Made by a program: the position numbers and the translations under genes. A DNA stretch of 64,000 bases from Linepithema humile (Eukaryota; Arthropoda; Insecta; Hymenoptera; Formicidae): the NCBI RefSeq assembly GCF_040581485.1, contig NC_090129.1, positions 16,255,501 through 16,319,500 of the forward strand, given 5' to 3'. Below the pieces are notes generated by a model. It saw only the letters and a program-made list of their open reading frames with translations, ran no database searches and was not told where the DNA came from. How positions within the stretch are numbered: position 1 is the first letter of the stretch; each line of letters opens with the position of its first letter. This document shows, piece after piece, positions 1 to 12,070 of the stretch.

Positions 1-1
1 T

Positions 2-742
2 TCCATATCGGACGAAAAATATTTACATTTCTTATGCTTGCATGTTGCCATTAGATTTTTAAGTGCTATCGAACTTTATCCTAATTGCTTAGATTATGTT
101 CAATCATTATTAATTTACTTTGTTAAAAAATTTATAATTATTTACGGAGTGGAATACATTTCGCATAACGTTCATGGTCTAATCCATGTTGTTGATGATT
201 GCAGAATTTTTGGCAATTTAGATTCTTACAGTGCTTTCCCGTTTGAAAATTATCTGCAGCATTTAAAAAAATTAGTGAGAAAACCTGATGCTGCTTTGGC
301 TCAAATTATTAATCGTTTACACGAAGCTGAAAATTTGTCATTTAACAAACCCATCAAACCAAGAAATATATCAATGATGAATGAACATTATGCAGGTCCA
401 TTGCCAACAAACAATTTTGATGTTCAATATAAAAAATGTACAATAGGCAGTATTTTTTTAACTACACAAGTGGGTAATAACTGTTGTTATTTGCGTGATC
501 GTAGTATCATTATTATTCATAATTTTGCAAAACAAAATAATGATTTATATGTAATTGATAAAAAATTTTTAAATGTTAATAATTATTTTATAGAGCCATG
601 TAATTCATCTCTTTTAGATATTTATTTAGTGGATACATTGGGTGAGTTATCAGTATGGCTTGTTACTAATATTGTAAGGAAATTTGTAATTTTTCCTACT
701 AAAGAGCATGCATTTGTTGTGCTTCCACTTCTTCATACATAA
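2..742 (+). CDS. Tnp2-like transposase, C-terminal part (runs off left edge)
   Basis: Open from the window edge to a stop at 742, about 246 codons, with no internal stop; the start lies outside the window. The segment YISHNVHGLIH followed by DSYSAFPFENYL resembles the C-terminal region of CACTA/Tnp2-type transposase ORFs (family knowledge: a conserved HxL..H stretch, then a W/YS.FPFE box). The same protein type recurs at 14732-22265 in this window, again directly upstream of a DUF4806 gene on the same strand. The catalytic part is not visible, so activity cannot be judged. The 280 bp between its stop and the next start contain only AT-rich DNA. It is probably the first gene of a two-gene transposon. 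The superfamily assignment is moderate; the repeat-element nature is firm because of the second copy. Confidence 0.6.
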   Translation, partial: SISDEKYLHFLCLHVAIRFLSAIELYPNCLDYVQSLLIYFVKKFIIIYGVEYISHNVHGLIHVVDDCRIFGNLDSYSAFPFENYLQHLKKLVRKPDAALAQIINRLHEAENLSFNKPIKPRNISMMNEHYAGPLPTNNFDVQYKKCTIGSIFLTTQVGNNCCYLRDRSIIIIHNFAKQNNDLYVIDKKFLNVNNYFIEPCNSSLLDIYLVDTLGELSVWLVTNIVRKFVIFPTKEHAFVVLPLLHT

Positions 743-1022
743 TCACTAATAATAATTATAATCTTACTCTCTTATACGTATAATTAATAATATAATTATC
801 AATTTATTGTTAAGTGTTTTCCATTGCTAATTAATAATCTCAAAATGTTAACATATATTTTTTCTTTTAACTTTCTTTTTATCATATTATTAATTATATG
901 CTTATTGCAATAAAACAATTTTGCAATGCATAAGTAATTATTTTATCAAATTGTTATGTTGTATATAATTATCAAAACATCTGTTTAACTCTACTTATTA
1001 TATCAAAGACATTGCGTACACT

Positions 1023-3115
1023 ATGAATTGTTGGACGGTAGTACATTTCATTGAAGAAGAAACGGTAGAGGCTGTTCCAACATCATGGGTACATGGTGAA
1101 ACCTGTTATTGGCCACCATTTATTGGGTCAAAATTGACACATAGCATTAATAATTGCGAAACACCTATACTAAGTACTTGGACTCTCCATAAAATTAGAG
1201 TGATGCACGTACTTGGTGATGGACGTACTTATGGTAATTATTTTTATATTATAGTGAAATAAAATATTTTCTTTATTTATAACAAACTTTATATAATTAT
1301 ACATATGTTTGTTTATTTTTAGACACTTTGCAAAAAGCGAAAGCAAAAGCCGTATTAGCAGAAGAAACGTCTGATTTAACATCTGATTATGATGCAAAGA
1401 GAATACACAAGAAGAAAAGATTTTTTGACGATAATGAAGACTCATTATCGTCACATAATTCACATAATAGCTCGTTTGAAGATGAAATATCTAATTTAAA
1501 ACTACCAGAGCCACCAAACAGTACAGGTATTCTGCAATTTTTTTAAGCACATTATGGTTAGTGTTTTGGAACTTGTAAATAGTACACATAAATTTTAATA
1601 TATCATTTAGTAAGTTTACAAAAATTTTAGATATCGTCAAGAAAGATGCACAGTTAAACACACAGCTATCTTCAATAAAATCTCAAGAATCTCTAAAAGA
1701 AACTTCGCACATGCAACATAAAGCTACTTATGGCAAGAAAATAGTAAAAGAAAGTAACGAAATACAAAAATCTGTCAAAACATGTAAGTAAAGCAAATTA
1801 CAAGACAAAAACTTATATTCTAACAATAAGTTATTGTATTATTTCTATTTAAATTTTATTTTATATTTGTATGTACATATTTATAAAAACTAAACAATTT
1901 AACATAGAATAATTTAAGATAAAATATTACAACAAAATATTTACTTGACTTTTTACACACATTTTTATACTATAATAGATTCACCAAAAAGCAAACTCCT
2001 ACGTTCAAATAAAGAATCAATTCCTCATTGCTCCCGTTTGAGCGGGATGCATTATAATTCTGGTAAAATCTTTTGATTAACTTATTATATTACTTCTTTT
2101 AATATATGTTTTCATGTCCATATACATACAATATGTAATATTATATAATATATATTTATATATATTTTAGTTGGTTCTCAGAAAACACATGCAATAGAAA
2201 ACAAAGTGCAAGAGAATATAAACAAAGAGAATAATAATATTAATGAAAATAAAAGTACTAATGGTAAGATATATGAAACAGTAACAAAGCATTAATAAAA
2301 TATTAATTTAGGATTGGAAAGTTACGTTATTCATAAAAACAATTTAATATAATTTAATACAAATTTTCAATAAAATTTGTATTAAAGAAAAATTATATTA
2401 GAAATCTATTTGTCTCATTCTACTTCTCAATTCTGTTAAATAATTTTCAGAGTTTGCTTTCCAACAACAAGTGTTGCGACAGTTACATTCGATAAACTTC
2501 CGTATACAACAAGTGCAACAAGACATGAATCTTTTAATGGAAAATAGAAATAAAGAAGACAATAAGTCAATAGAAGAAGATAATGCAATTTTCAATAAAT
2601 TTGAATTTCCATTAAAAACTGAAACAGAAATGCACGAATTAGAGGAGTATTTAACGAATAAAGAGCATGCAAACCAATTCGTAAGTAGAAACATTTTCAT
2701 GCTATTTTGTAAGTGGATTTCTGTTAAACATTAATATTTCTGATAGGTTAAAGAACTGATAGAAATAGGAGGACTGTCACACAAAAGTATGACACGAAGA
2801 ATTTTGCAAAAATTATTTTCGGATAATATCGCTCAAACATACAGTTGGGTTGGTTTTAAAGGAAAAAAAAATTTTTCGATACTTCATGTTACATCCACAA
2901 TTTTAAGTATGTATGCATTCACATATTACAAATTATTATAATATTATAAATTTTTAATAATAATTTGTTGTTAAATGTTTATAGCTGCAGTAAAAAAAAT
3001 ACATGCAACCTCACTTGCAGATATTGAAAAAGTAATTAAATTATGGTTAGTTAAAGCAAAAGAAAGGCAAGAAAAAGAAACCAAGACTTTAAAGAAGCCA
3101 AGGCTGACTATTTAG
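1023..3115 (+). CDS. DUF4806-domain protein, 8 exons, intact
   Basis: I join eight exons: 1023-1233, 1323-1526, 1631-1783, 1979-2062, 2171-2263, 2451-2680, 2747-2906 and 2985-3115. All introns are GT-AG and phases match at every junction, giving 421 codons plus TAG. The N-terminus (WTVVHFIEEETVEAVP, then CYWPP) and the C-terminus (FPLKTETEMHELEEYL, IGG, SWVGFKGKKNF) are the two conserved blocks of insect DUF4806 proteins. Between them lie a Lys/Glu/Ser-rich linker and a Gln-rich probable coiled coil (exon 6). The function of DUF4806 is unknown. The gene sits 280 bp behind a Tnp2-like transposase, as does its partial paralogue at 22443, so I infer it is a transposon companion gene. No stop or frameshift was found, which suggests recent function. 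Confidence 0.85.
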
Positions 3116-3239
3116 ACAGTTGCATTATAAAAAGGTTACTATTTATATTATATTATTATTAATAACGTTATATATGAATATATATTACATTACTAATTAC
3201 TTTCATTTATAATTGTTTTTACAGTTGTTATTGTGTTGT

Positions 3240-3930
3240 TTCAGAACACAGAGCTCGATAAGAGTTATGCAAAGAAGAAGAGAATAGTAGATTGTGGACA
3301 CCGATAAAATTTTTATTTTTTTTATATTCTTTTATTTTTAATATCTTTCTCATACAGCCAATTAAATTAAAAGCGTAAAAGCGCAAAGTTTTTGTTATAC
3401 GTATAAGTTTTATATAAGAAATAGCATTTATGTTTGTATCACACTCCAGAAGGTTAAGGAGAATCGTGCACACTCCGAGGGATTATGCAATGAATACCAA
3501 CGAATTTTTAAAATTTTTTAAATTTTATTTTTAATATGTTTTTCTTATATAATTAGTTTAATTTTTGTTATACGTAATATATAAGTCTTTATATAAGAAT
3601 CACATAGCATTTATATGTTCGTATCACACTATTAATCTTTAGAGGAAAAAAGCGTAAAATTTTTATACGTGTATAAGTCTTTATATAAGAAATAACATTT
3701 TATGTTTATACACTCTTTACCTTTAGAGAAAAGGTTATAAGGAGAATTATTGTGTCACACTCGGAGGATTGTGGACACCAATGAATTCTTTTATTTTTCA
3801 AATTTTATTTCTAATATGTTTTTCTCATATAATCAGTTTAATTTAAAAAAATAATGTTTTTGTTATACAAGATGAAATCTTTTGTATCTGAATAAGAATG
3901 GCACACATTATGTTTGGTGTTACATTTTCT
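3240..3930. repeat. Degenerate long tandem repeat behind the DUF4806 gene
   Basis: About three diverged copies of a unit of roughly 200-280 bp. Each contains a 'gattgtggacaccra' or related word (near 3289, 3481 and 3768), an AT-rich 'ttttatttttaatatgttttt' type stretch, and 'tataagtctttatataagaa' followed by 'catttatgtttgtatcacac'. The copies differ by indels. No coding potential is seen. It is probably subterminal repeat DNA of the transposon that carries the two preceding genes. Confidence 0.6.
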
Positions 3931-4110
3931 TTAAAAAAATTGTCATTTATTAAGTTTTGAATAAGTATATCAGAGTTTCATATATATATATATTTGTTTA
4001 AATTACGATTACATGTTTAAAGTATAATTAAAATAAAAGTTACTATTTAATGCGTAATTAACGTGTTTTATTTAAGTTTATTTGATATTTAAAAATTATT
4101 CTGTCATATA

Positions 4111-4211
4111 GCTGAACTGACTGCACTAGTTTAGAGTCTACCTTTATTTTTCTAATGTGCAGTAAAGAAGATAGACTCTGAACTAGTGCAGCCAGTTCAA
4201 TTCAGTTCAGC
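4111..4211. repeat. Imperfect inverted repeat (hairpin)
   Basis: Left arm 4111-4140 (gctgaactga, ctgcactagt, ttagagtcta) pairs with right arm 4172-4211. The right arm carries an extra ~10 bases (ttgaactgg) inside the pairing. The ~31-base loop has no feature. It could be the fused or terminal inverted ends of the transposon to its left, or a small independent MITE. Confidence 0.6.
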
Positions 4212-5060
4212 AATAAAAATCGTACCTAATTGTACATCCTATATAGGTATATAGATCTTCCTATAATATTCTCTCACTATATTCCTATTGTATTCTCAGA
4301 ATATTCTATGATGATTCGGTAGAACATTCTATAAACCTTCTTAGAATCAAGAAAACAGTCTCAATTGAATGTGCTGATAATATTCCTAGAACGTTACTTA
4401 TACTTTGTACGTATCATTTGAGAATATTCTAAAGTTTTCAAAAAATATTCATAAAACATTCTTAGAATGTATCTGTGCTATCTGGGTCTTTTTTAGATAC
4501 TTGATTTGTTGTCTTAATCTGCATTTTTCTGAATTATATATTCGCTTTAATGATACCATTGTTACTTTCTCTTCTGTACATGGTTTCACTATTGTTGCTT
4601 TGTCTGCTGTTGTTGAAGGTTGTGCTGAAAATGTAATAATGATAGCAATAATATTACATAAATATGAATAATTTTTTATAACTTACAATATGCAACAAAA
4701 GAGTCTTCTTCCTGTTTTTCTTCGCTACTAAATGGCAATGCATTTGGCCTCAATCGAATTAATGACGGATTTGTCCTATCTAAAGACTCCTCCTTAAAAT
4801 GAGCGGAACAAATACGTGCACTGGATGAAATAGATTGATCAATACGCAAAATATCTATCCACAAATTGCGAATAGTGCTATTCTTTGGAAAACTAAAAAA
4901 TACACAATAAAATATTTTAAATAACTATCAAAAACATCAACTAATATTAAAGCTTCTTTAAACTTTAAATAAATACAAAATCTATATACTTAACCTATGA
5001 AACGTAACTTTTGGAATATTAAGTTGTTTTTTCCAATTTTGGCAGTCAGAACGATTTTTA

Positions 5061-5982
5061 TTGGGTTGTCCGGAAAGTCGGTGCGGATTTTAGAGCAAAA
5101 TTCAAATGAAAAATTTTTTTAGTTATAAATAATTTTAATTTGCAATGTATGCACCATTATTTTGCACAATACTTTTCCATCTTTCGGGTAATTTCATTAT
5201 TTCTCTCTCGTAAAAGTTCTGGTTTTTTTCGGCGAAGAAACTGTCCAAGTTTTTGAGGCGTTCCAAAGAAGCAAAGTTCAAATCATTAAGGGAGTTTTGC
5301 AGCGACCGAAATAAATGATAATCAGAGGGTGCAATATCGGGGGAATACGGTGGATGAGGCAAAACATCCCAGCCAAACTCCAATAATTTTTGCCGAGTCT
5401 GCAAACTTGTATGAGGCCTGGCATTATCATGTTGAAAAGCGTGCGGCACCCAAACATCGAGCTTTTTTATCATTTGAAGTTTGCTTAAATGTTCGGAAAC
5501 AGTTGACTTGCCTATTTTTAACCTTGCTGCGATCTCCCGAACTGTGATTTGCCGATCGAAATCGATTAAAACTTTTATCTGATCGACATCCGTGGTAACT
5601 GGCCGACCAGAACGAGAAGCATCTTCAATATTTATTTCTCCTAAACGAAATTTAGCAAACCACTTCTGGCACATGCGTTCGCTTACAGCATCCTCTCCGT
5701 ACACGGCACATATTTTTTTTTGAGTTTGTGTCGCATTCTTGCCTTTACGAAAATAGAAAAGCATAATGCACCGAAAAAACACGTTATTTCCTTCCATCTT
5801 TAAACTGATGCCAAGAGGAATATCTTTATTTAATTGTGATAACTATTATCACTAAATATGCGTCAAAATGTCACTTATTAAAATACGTACGCATCTGACA
5901 CATTGAATTGAAATAACCTCCTTAAATTTACTTTTGAACGCCATCTATTGAGAAATCCGCACGAACTTTCCGGACAACCCAA
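5061..5982 (-). mobile_element. mariner element, internally deleted, inserted in THAP exon 1
   Basis: Terminal inverted repeats read TTGGGTTGTCCGGAAAGT at both ends, and the target TA is duplicated (5059-5060 and 5983-5984). At 922 bp it is about 350 bp shorter than a full mariner (usually ~1.3 kb). The missing sequence lies inside the transposase gene. The insertion splits the Cys codon region of the THAP gene exactly at a TGTA. Confidence 0.92.
5135..5797 (-). CDS. mariner transposase with in-frame internal deletion
   Basis: An open frame of 220 codons from ATG at 5797. Residues 1-115 are the N-terminal paired-like helix-turn-helix region (GKNATQTQKKICAVYGEDAV; SRSGRP; VREIAARLKIGKSTV). 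At VWVPH the protein jumps directly to FQHDNARPH (second catalytic Asp) and then SPDIAPSDYHLF (third Asp, the mariner DD34D box). Roughly 120 residues are gone, including the first catalytic Asp and the linker before it, so it cannot cut DNA. The frame is kept across the deletion and the DNA-binding half is whole, so it could still bind mariner ends if expressed (inference). Confidence 0.85.
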   Translation of the reverse strand: MEGNNVFFRCIMLFYFRKGKNATQTQKKICAVYGEDAVSERMCQKWFAKFRLGEINIEDASRSGRPVTTDVDQIKVLIDFDRQITVREIAARLKIGKSTVSEHLSKLQMIKKLDVWVPHAFQHDNARPHTSLQTRQKLLEFGWDVLPHPPYSPDIAPSDYHLFRSLQNSLNDLNFASLERLKNLDSFFAEKNQNFYEREIMKLPERWKSIVQNNGAYIAN

Positions 5983-6010
5983 TACAATGTGGCACGTAAC
6001 ACTGCACCAT

Positions 6011-6227
6011 TTTAATTTAATAAATACTGCTATACTTTTTATTATATTTCTATTATTTTTATATCTGTATTTTCACTCTGATTCTCGCAAAATACATTAG
6101 CGTTCTTTATAGCTGAATTGGTTGAGTTTATCTTTTTCCTTTCACACACTGGAAGTCGCACGATACTTACACCGCGCTTGCGCAAACTAATAGCCAATCA
6201 AATTTAGGCACACTTTACCTCGTCGCA
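6011..6227. other. Unassigned AT-rich spacer
   Basis: No ORF, repeat or signal that I can support, apart from the direct-repeat copy at 6214-6227 belonging to the fold-back element to the right. Confidence 0.5.
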
Positions 6228-7569
6228 AGATCTATAGAGAGAAGGTTACCTCAGGCAAACCGGTTGTGGACGAGGGACGATGAAGTAAGGGGGGAGCTAG
6301 AAACAGCTTGACGGCGAGGGGCGACGAAGTAAGGGGGAGCTAGAAACAGCTTGTAGGCGAGGGGCGACGAAGGAAGGGGAGTGCATGATGATCTCATCGA
6401 CAAACAGTAGCTGTCTCTCTCTTTCAAAGTTCTTCCTTTTCTAACTGTTTCTAACTCTGTACGCATTAAATTTTATAATATTGCCAAAAAAAATCACAAG
6501 CACGTAGGTGATAAGAGGAAAGATAAAGATAATCAAAGAAGAGTCGCCAATAAATATAAAAAAATTATTAATTAATTTAACGCAATTCACAGATTAATAC
6601 AACATATATATATATATATATAGATGTATTTTTATTATTATAGATACTTATAAAATTTTATAATCACAATATTGCCGCATATTTAATGATCCCTAATATA
6701 TACCCCATCATATTTGTTTTAAAGAATTATTTTAAGATTTCAACAGAAACATTTCAATAATATTTTATTAGTAAATATTTGAAAATTGTTAACACTTTGT
6801 AAATTTTATCATATAAATATTCACATTTACAATGTTGAAACATATATTACAATTTCATTATTTAAGTTTGTATCATAATAAATTTGTGTATAATGCTTTT
6901 TATATTACCCTAGAATTGTACTTACATTTATGAATTTCACAGTTACAATTTCTTGACAATTTTTGAGGTTTTTACAATTAAATATAAAAAATAAATCTTT
7001 TTATAGTATTTTTTTTGTAAATAATGCATATAAACAGTAAATATTATTTTAAAAATAATTTTTAAATATGTACTATTTTTTCTTTTATTTTACTACTTTA
7101 CAAATAATGTTTTTTGTGTATATCCCCAAATTATATTTTATTTTCATTGATATTACAGTCTAAATACGAGTACAAAGCAATTTGTATTACAAATGCATCT
7201 GTTGCAGCAATATTTAACATTATAAACGTTAAATATCTACCGCTATAATTTGCAATATATGTAATTTATAGCGCCTTTCTAATTTACTTTTCAATTTTTA
7301 TTATGCAATTTCCAGTGCTATCAATATTTTACAAAATAAAAGTATTTTTTCGATAAAAACTCAAAGCATTTCTATATTAAAGGAGCGAGAGAAAAAACAC
7401 TAAAGCGTGCGAGAGAGACAGCTACTGTTTGACGATGAGATCATCATTGCCCCTCTTGCCGCTCGCCCCGCTCAGCATTTGCCCCTCTTGCCGCTCGCCC
7501 CGCACAGCATTAGCCCCTCTTGCCCCTCGTCCCTCTTTGCGCATGAGGTAACCTTCTCTCTATAGATCT
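6228..7569. mobile_element. Non-autonomous fold-back element, 13-14 bp flanking repeat
   Basis: Ends are inverted: agatctatagagagaaggtt at 6228 and its complement ending at 7569. Similarity extends about 190 bp inward to the shared block around 'gatgatctcatcg' and 'aacagtagctgtctctctc' (6387-6430 and about 7396-7445). Inside each arm are short G/C-skewed tandem units that differ between arms: a ~49-bp unit on the left (gaggggcgacgaag) and a ~34-bp unit on the right (gcccctcttgccgctcgccc). The centre is AT-rich without ORFs. The flanking direct repeat tttacctcgtcgca occurs at 6214-6227 and 7569-7582 (13-14 bp, depending on the shared t). Confidence 0.75.
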
Positions 7570-7591
7570 TTACCTCGTCGCACCGTCCCGC

Positions 7592-7631
7592 AGTAACTCC
7601 ATAGAACTTATACTACTGGAAGAGGAATAGC
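7592..7631 (+). repeat. P element left terminal inverted repeat
   Basis: agtaactccatagaactt at the outer edge; it matches the complement of 12071-12111 over about 35 bases with two or three small differences. Confidence 0.8.
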
Positions 7632-8093
7632 CCATTCAACGCATAAGAAAAATCTGAAGGAGCCGAACGAGAGAGAAAGATATATATGTGCGAAAGAGAA
7701 AGGTATATTCATCCTTTTGGTCGTAATGCGCATGTCAAAAAGCTATATAAAGCGCTCGCTTCAAATTGTTCAGAAAATCATGCAATAAAAAAATCTGAAA
7801 ATTTTAAAATTGCCTGACTGCAACTCGAACTATGTTTGTAATTGTAAATAATCTCGAAATTATTAAATAAATCACTTTATATTAAAGTACAATAGTGAAG
7901 TTTTTATAACTTATAATTAAAATAATAATGCAGTTTATTTACTTGAATTAAAATATTATTAAATATTGTTATTAACCAATTGTTAACAAATAATTATATT
8001 ATGAAATAGTAAAAGAAAACAATAAATAAATGTATTTAATTAAAATAAATATATATTTTGAAATTAATAATCATTCGATTCATTTTGCAAAGA

Positions 8094-11000
8094 TTACATA
8101 TGTTTAAAATGTATCATTTTCGAGTATTTGTGCCTAATGTATTCATATTGATTTCGGTGTGTTATACATTTCCCTTCATGAAATAATCTAATTTTTATAT
8201 ACATTTCTGCAATGCTTTTAACTAATTCTGTCTTGTGATTATCTAAAAATTCTTGTTCTGATATGTGTTCCAACATTACGGATTGGTTAAAAACTTTTTC
8301 AATGATTTTATTGTACGTTGTGTTGATTAATTTTTGTTTAACATTATTTGTTCCAAAAATAATACTTTTGTTTTCCCTAATCGTTTGTTCTGCTGCAAGT
8401 GCAACTTTAATAACATCTTCCGAAGGAATAACTAATCCTCCTCTGCTTTTTAATTCAATTAACTTCGGTGTTATTGTTGATGTTAAAAAAGTTGCACATA
8501 CATGGCATATATTTTTTTGACGCATTAACTTACGTACTACAAATCCACTGATATACTTGACTACTTCTTCAATATATGGAGAAAGCGTCCACAAAGTAGA
8601 TAAATAGTCGTGGTCAAATACATCAGCAGATATCGCAATAGAACTATCGTTCAATTCATTGAATAACCCATCTGACGATTTCTTTTTTGCAGAAGATACA
8701 AATAGAATCTGTATATCATTAATGAGACAATTTCCGGATTCGGATGCCGATATTTCATGCCTAAGTAGCAATCGTTTATAGCTCCATTCTAACTGTTGGG
8801 CATTCGGGTTATTATTAAATCCTCCTCTGCTTCGAAGGGCGCTGAAAAATGTCTCTAAGTGATCCTGATTTAATTTATATGTTAACAAATATTTCATGTT
8901 TAAATTTTTCAATAATTGAAACAATTCAAAAATATTTGTTAAACATATAATGAAACCAAGGAATCCTGTTTTGCGATTGCTTTCGACAATCGGCAGATTT
9001 TGTGAATCTTTAAGATTTTTAATGTAAGCTATAATGTTATTAGCATACCCTTGCAACTCGTTGAAGTTATTAGTTGTGAGAGCAACGTTAAATTTATTTT
9101 TCTTCGAAAATTGAGACCTGACATTTAATAAGTCAAATGCATTATTGAACATTGTACAAAACAATGCTGTCTCTTCGGGAGATTTGAAAGTCTGTGGAGC
9201 ACATTCCTTTGCGAATCGAAGACCGCAACTAACGCTCTCACTAAGTGTTTGTGCTGCCAGTTTAACATTCATTTTGTTATGGGCATACATGATATGTTTT
9301 TTAGTTAGTTTTGTACCAGCCCTTAATCCCTCTTCATCTTGCATCTTTTGTAATTGCACAATATACTCCCAAAATATATTTTGACTGTTGCTTTGTAAAA
9401 TTAATTTATCTCCCAATGTGTTTCTTACTAACTTAATCATATGACAAGGATCGAAAAAACAAAATACTTTTTTATTATTAGCGGGATTTCTAAAATAAGG
9501 TTTAAATTGTGGACCTATCTGAAAATTAGCACCCAAACTATTGCACATGCTAATGTTAACAGTTGCTCCATCAAACGTTAAAGAATGTACTCGAACTCCT
9601 GTTTCCTCGATTAATTGCAAGCATTTTTCTAATAAGCTACCTCTTTCTTTACCATTCAACGAATCAATTAAAAAGTATCCAAGAGGAATTTTCCAATGTC
9701 CGTTTAAAGCTACAGCCATAAAAAAAAGAGCATTCTTCGCCTGCGGTGGATTGTCCATATCAGTGTTGTTATTGACGCCTAAATCAACACACCCATAAAA
9801 ACGATTGCCGTCATATGTAATTTGTTGACGAATCGCTATCTCGTCAACTACCAAATTACAAATAATAGGATCTTCATTCATTCTTGTTTTATACTTGAGT
9901 GCGGTGAAGACTTCATCCGTAAAACCTGGACGACCATTTATGACTGCATACCATTTGCGAATCGTTGAAGTTTCAGGTAAAAGATTATGAAAAGTTTTCC
10001 TTACATAATTGTATGCTTTCGAGGAATAAAAATTTAAAGTTAGCGCAAACGCTCTCAATTCTGCAGAGTACTTTTTTTTCATAGCTTTTCTTTGTTTCAA
10101 CATTCCTTGCATAACTTCGGGCATCTGGGCCTTTATAAATAAAATACATATAACATATATTAGATTTACATGTATTTAAAATACTTTCTTTTATTAGTTT
10201 TCAAATTTCATATACACACAATGTGTTTTGTATATGATACATAGATACATTGTACATAGTAAACATGTAGCGCATAGAGAATTAAGTACAACAATTCAGT
10301 ATAAAAATAACCCAGCAAACACCAAGTTACAGTTATATAATTGTTAGTTGTAACTTGGTGTTTGCTGGAAATATATAAAAAAGTACTAATAATAAAAATA
10401 CATTTAAAAATGTCGAAGTGTATATAGTTGTGTATATAATCAACTATATAAAAATGTAATATAACTATATAAAAATTGTAAAAAAATTATTTGTACAAAT
10501 TACATATATACAGAATTTTAGATACAAGTATATCTATTTTTGTACTTTAGATACAAGTATATTTTTCTTGGAATTTACAAATAAACAACCCAATGTAAAA
10601 AAGTATCTAATAATTAATTTTATCGAAACTTACTAATAAACTATCTGCAGCTCCATCTGACACTAAATTTTTCTGTTTTAACATTTTTATTAGGTCTTTC
10701 ATATGCAATATACGTTTTCTGTATCTTCTATTTGCTTGCTGCAATACCTCAATTTTTCTTCGATACTGTACAATATTTGATTTGGCTAAATTTAATGCCC
10801 GCTTAGCTCTTCTTGGTGTAGCGAGATGTGGTGACTGAATGTCTCCAACGAATCGAGGCTCAACATATTTTGGCGGAGTTTTGAGAACATTTATTACAGC
10901 AGATGCACCTAATAATCATTACCAATAATTTGAGTTGGATCAAATATCCGATTTCAATATTTTTATTTTATAAAATGCAGAAATATCTAATTTAATTGAT

Positions 11001-11884
11001 ACTTAATTCCATTAATGCAGTATTTTAAGCAATAAACTGCAATAAATTATTATAAACTTTCATTTTTCAGTAATTATTACATTGATTTAAATAATATAAA
11101 ATTATGTTATCATTCTTTAATTTATTGCAATTATTGATTTTCAATGACAATTACCTTCTACAGGTACAGGTAATGTATCTTCATCGCTGTTCGTCATTAA
11201 CGTTTCATCATGCTCCATAACTAGATCATAGTTATTATCCAATCGAAGTGTTGCATCTCTGTCATTAGTAGTTAATGCATCCTTGTTTTTTACAACAGGA
11301 TCATTGTTATTATCCGACAATCCAATTGGAATTTCTTTGTTACCGCCCATACTAAATGCATTTTTTACTGCAGGATCGTCGTCAAAATTCAGTTCGAAAT
11401 TTTTTTCAATGAAGTCTCTGCCAGACTCTTCTTGACTTTTATCCGTTAAAGTCTGATGTTTTGACTTCTTTTTCATTTTTCTTAAGTGGAAGAAAGAAGG
11501 AATTGCATTGGGTTTTACTATGCGTTTACCCAATTGTGAAATCAAATCTTCATCCTTAAAATGACTTGAACAAATTGTGCTGACGCTTCTCAAATGATGT
11601 TCTTCCATTCCACAAAACTCGAGCCATTTCGTTCTCAACTCAAGATTTTTCGGAAACCTGTAAATTGAAAATATTGTTGAAATCTAAATTAAAAATACAG
11701 AGCAAATTTATTAATAATATATTATCTTCAGAAATATAACATAACCTATTTTATTTTTCATATTACAATAATTTGTATGAGATTAAGAGAATATTTACTA
11801 ATTATTAATTTTATTATACACTTATCCATGATACGAAATTCCTTTTTGACGGCGACTACCGCATAAAATGCAATAATTAACCAT
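8094..11884 (-). CDS. P-element transposase (THAP9-like), 4 exons
   Basis: Minus-strand exons are 11884-11826, 11657-11155, 10908-10634 and 10130-8094; phases agree throughout, giving 957 codons. Exons 1-2 encode a THAP DNA-binding domain (MVNYCILCGS; FPKN; W; ICSSHF; KPNAIPSF). An acidic linker follows, then a basic coiled coil in exon 3 (YRRKIEVLQQANRRYRKRIL). Exon 4 is the catalytic domain with TFDGAT (Asp), FFDPCHMIKL (Asp) and QDHLETFFSALRSRGG (Glu), the order known for P transposases. Four exons is also the layout of the classic P element. No stop or frameshift was found. The one defect is the intron 1 donor: the bases after exon 1 are ATAAGT where GTAAGT is expected, and without splicing a TAA follows at once. 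Confidence 0.9.
10312..10368. repeat. 20-bp perfect inverted repeat in P intron 3
   Basis: ccagcaaacaccaagttaca at 10312-10331 is exactly complementary to 10349-10368, with a 17-base loop. It lies in the intron between exons 3 and 4 of the P transposase gene. Probably a very small MITE or the paired ends of one. Confidence 0.75.
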
Positions 11885-12070
11885 TTCTTAAAAACTCAAT
11901 AAATATTCGATTATAAACGACTAGCGTGAATATTTTGTCTTCGGCTATGTTTATTTACACAGTTCGTTTATTCTCGACAGCCAGTTGAGGATCATGCGCA
12001 GAAAACAGCAAAGGAAAGAAAAAGGAGAACACTATATCTTCTGTCTCTCTGTTACACCTTCAAATGTTAA

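Larger units (their letters stand above)
4449..6010 (-). pseudogene. THAP-domain gene, exon 1 split by mariner
   Basis: Reading the minus strand, exon 1 is 6010-5983 plus 5058-4995 (mariner and one TA copy removed), exon 2 is 4892-4687 and exon 3 is 4624-4449. Introns are GT-AG and phases agree, giving about 157 codons. The N-terminus MVQCYVPHC with NRSDC and VTFH, then FPKN, W, ICSAHF and RLRPNALP, is a complete C2CH THAP zinc-dependent DNA-binding domain. Exon 3 has a basic heptad-like segment (YNSEKCRLRQQIKYL) like the coiled coil after THAP in P-element-type transposases. No catalytic part follows; the tail from about 4490 runs into unrelated DNA rich in AATATTCT words. Probably a truncated THAP/P-like gene, unusable while the mariner is present. 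Confidence 0.75.

Noticed and set aside
4260..4480. Heat-shock-element-like clusters (aatattct/agaatatt)
   Set aside because: AT-rich, imperfect and not upstream of a gene start; more likely low-complexity repeat DNA.
6251..6466. 71-codon minus frame in the fold-back arm
   Set aside because: Made of the G/C-skewed subrepeats; no start context or homologous counterpart in the other arm.
7743..7772. TATA-like ctatataaagcg followed by ttcag inside the P element's 3' region
   Set aside because: No open frame follows on the plus strand; position inside the transposon 3' flank makes a promoter unlikely.
8263..9798. Plus-strand frames of 79-85 codons
   Set aside because: Antisense shadows of the P transposase exon 4.
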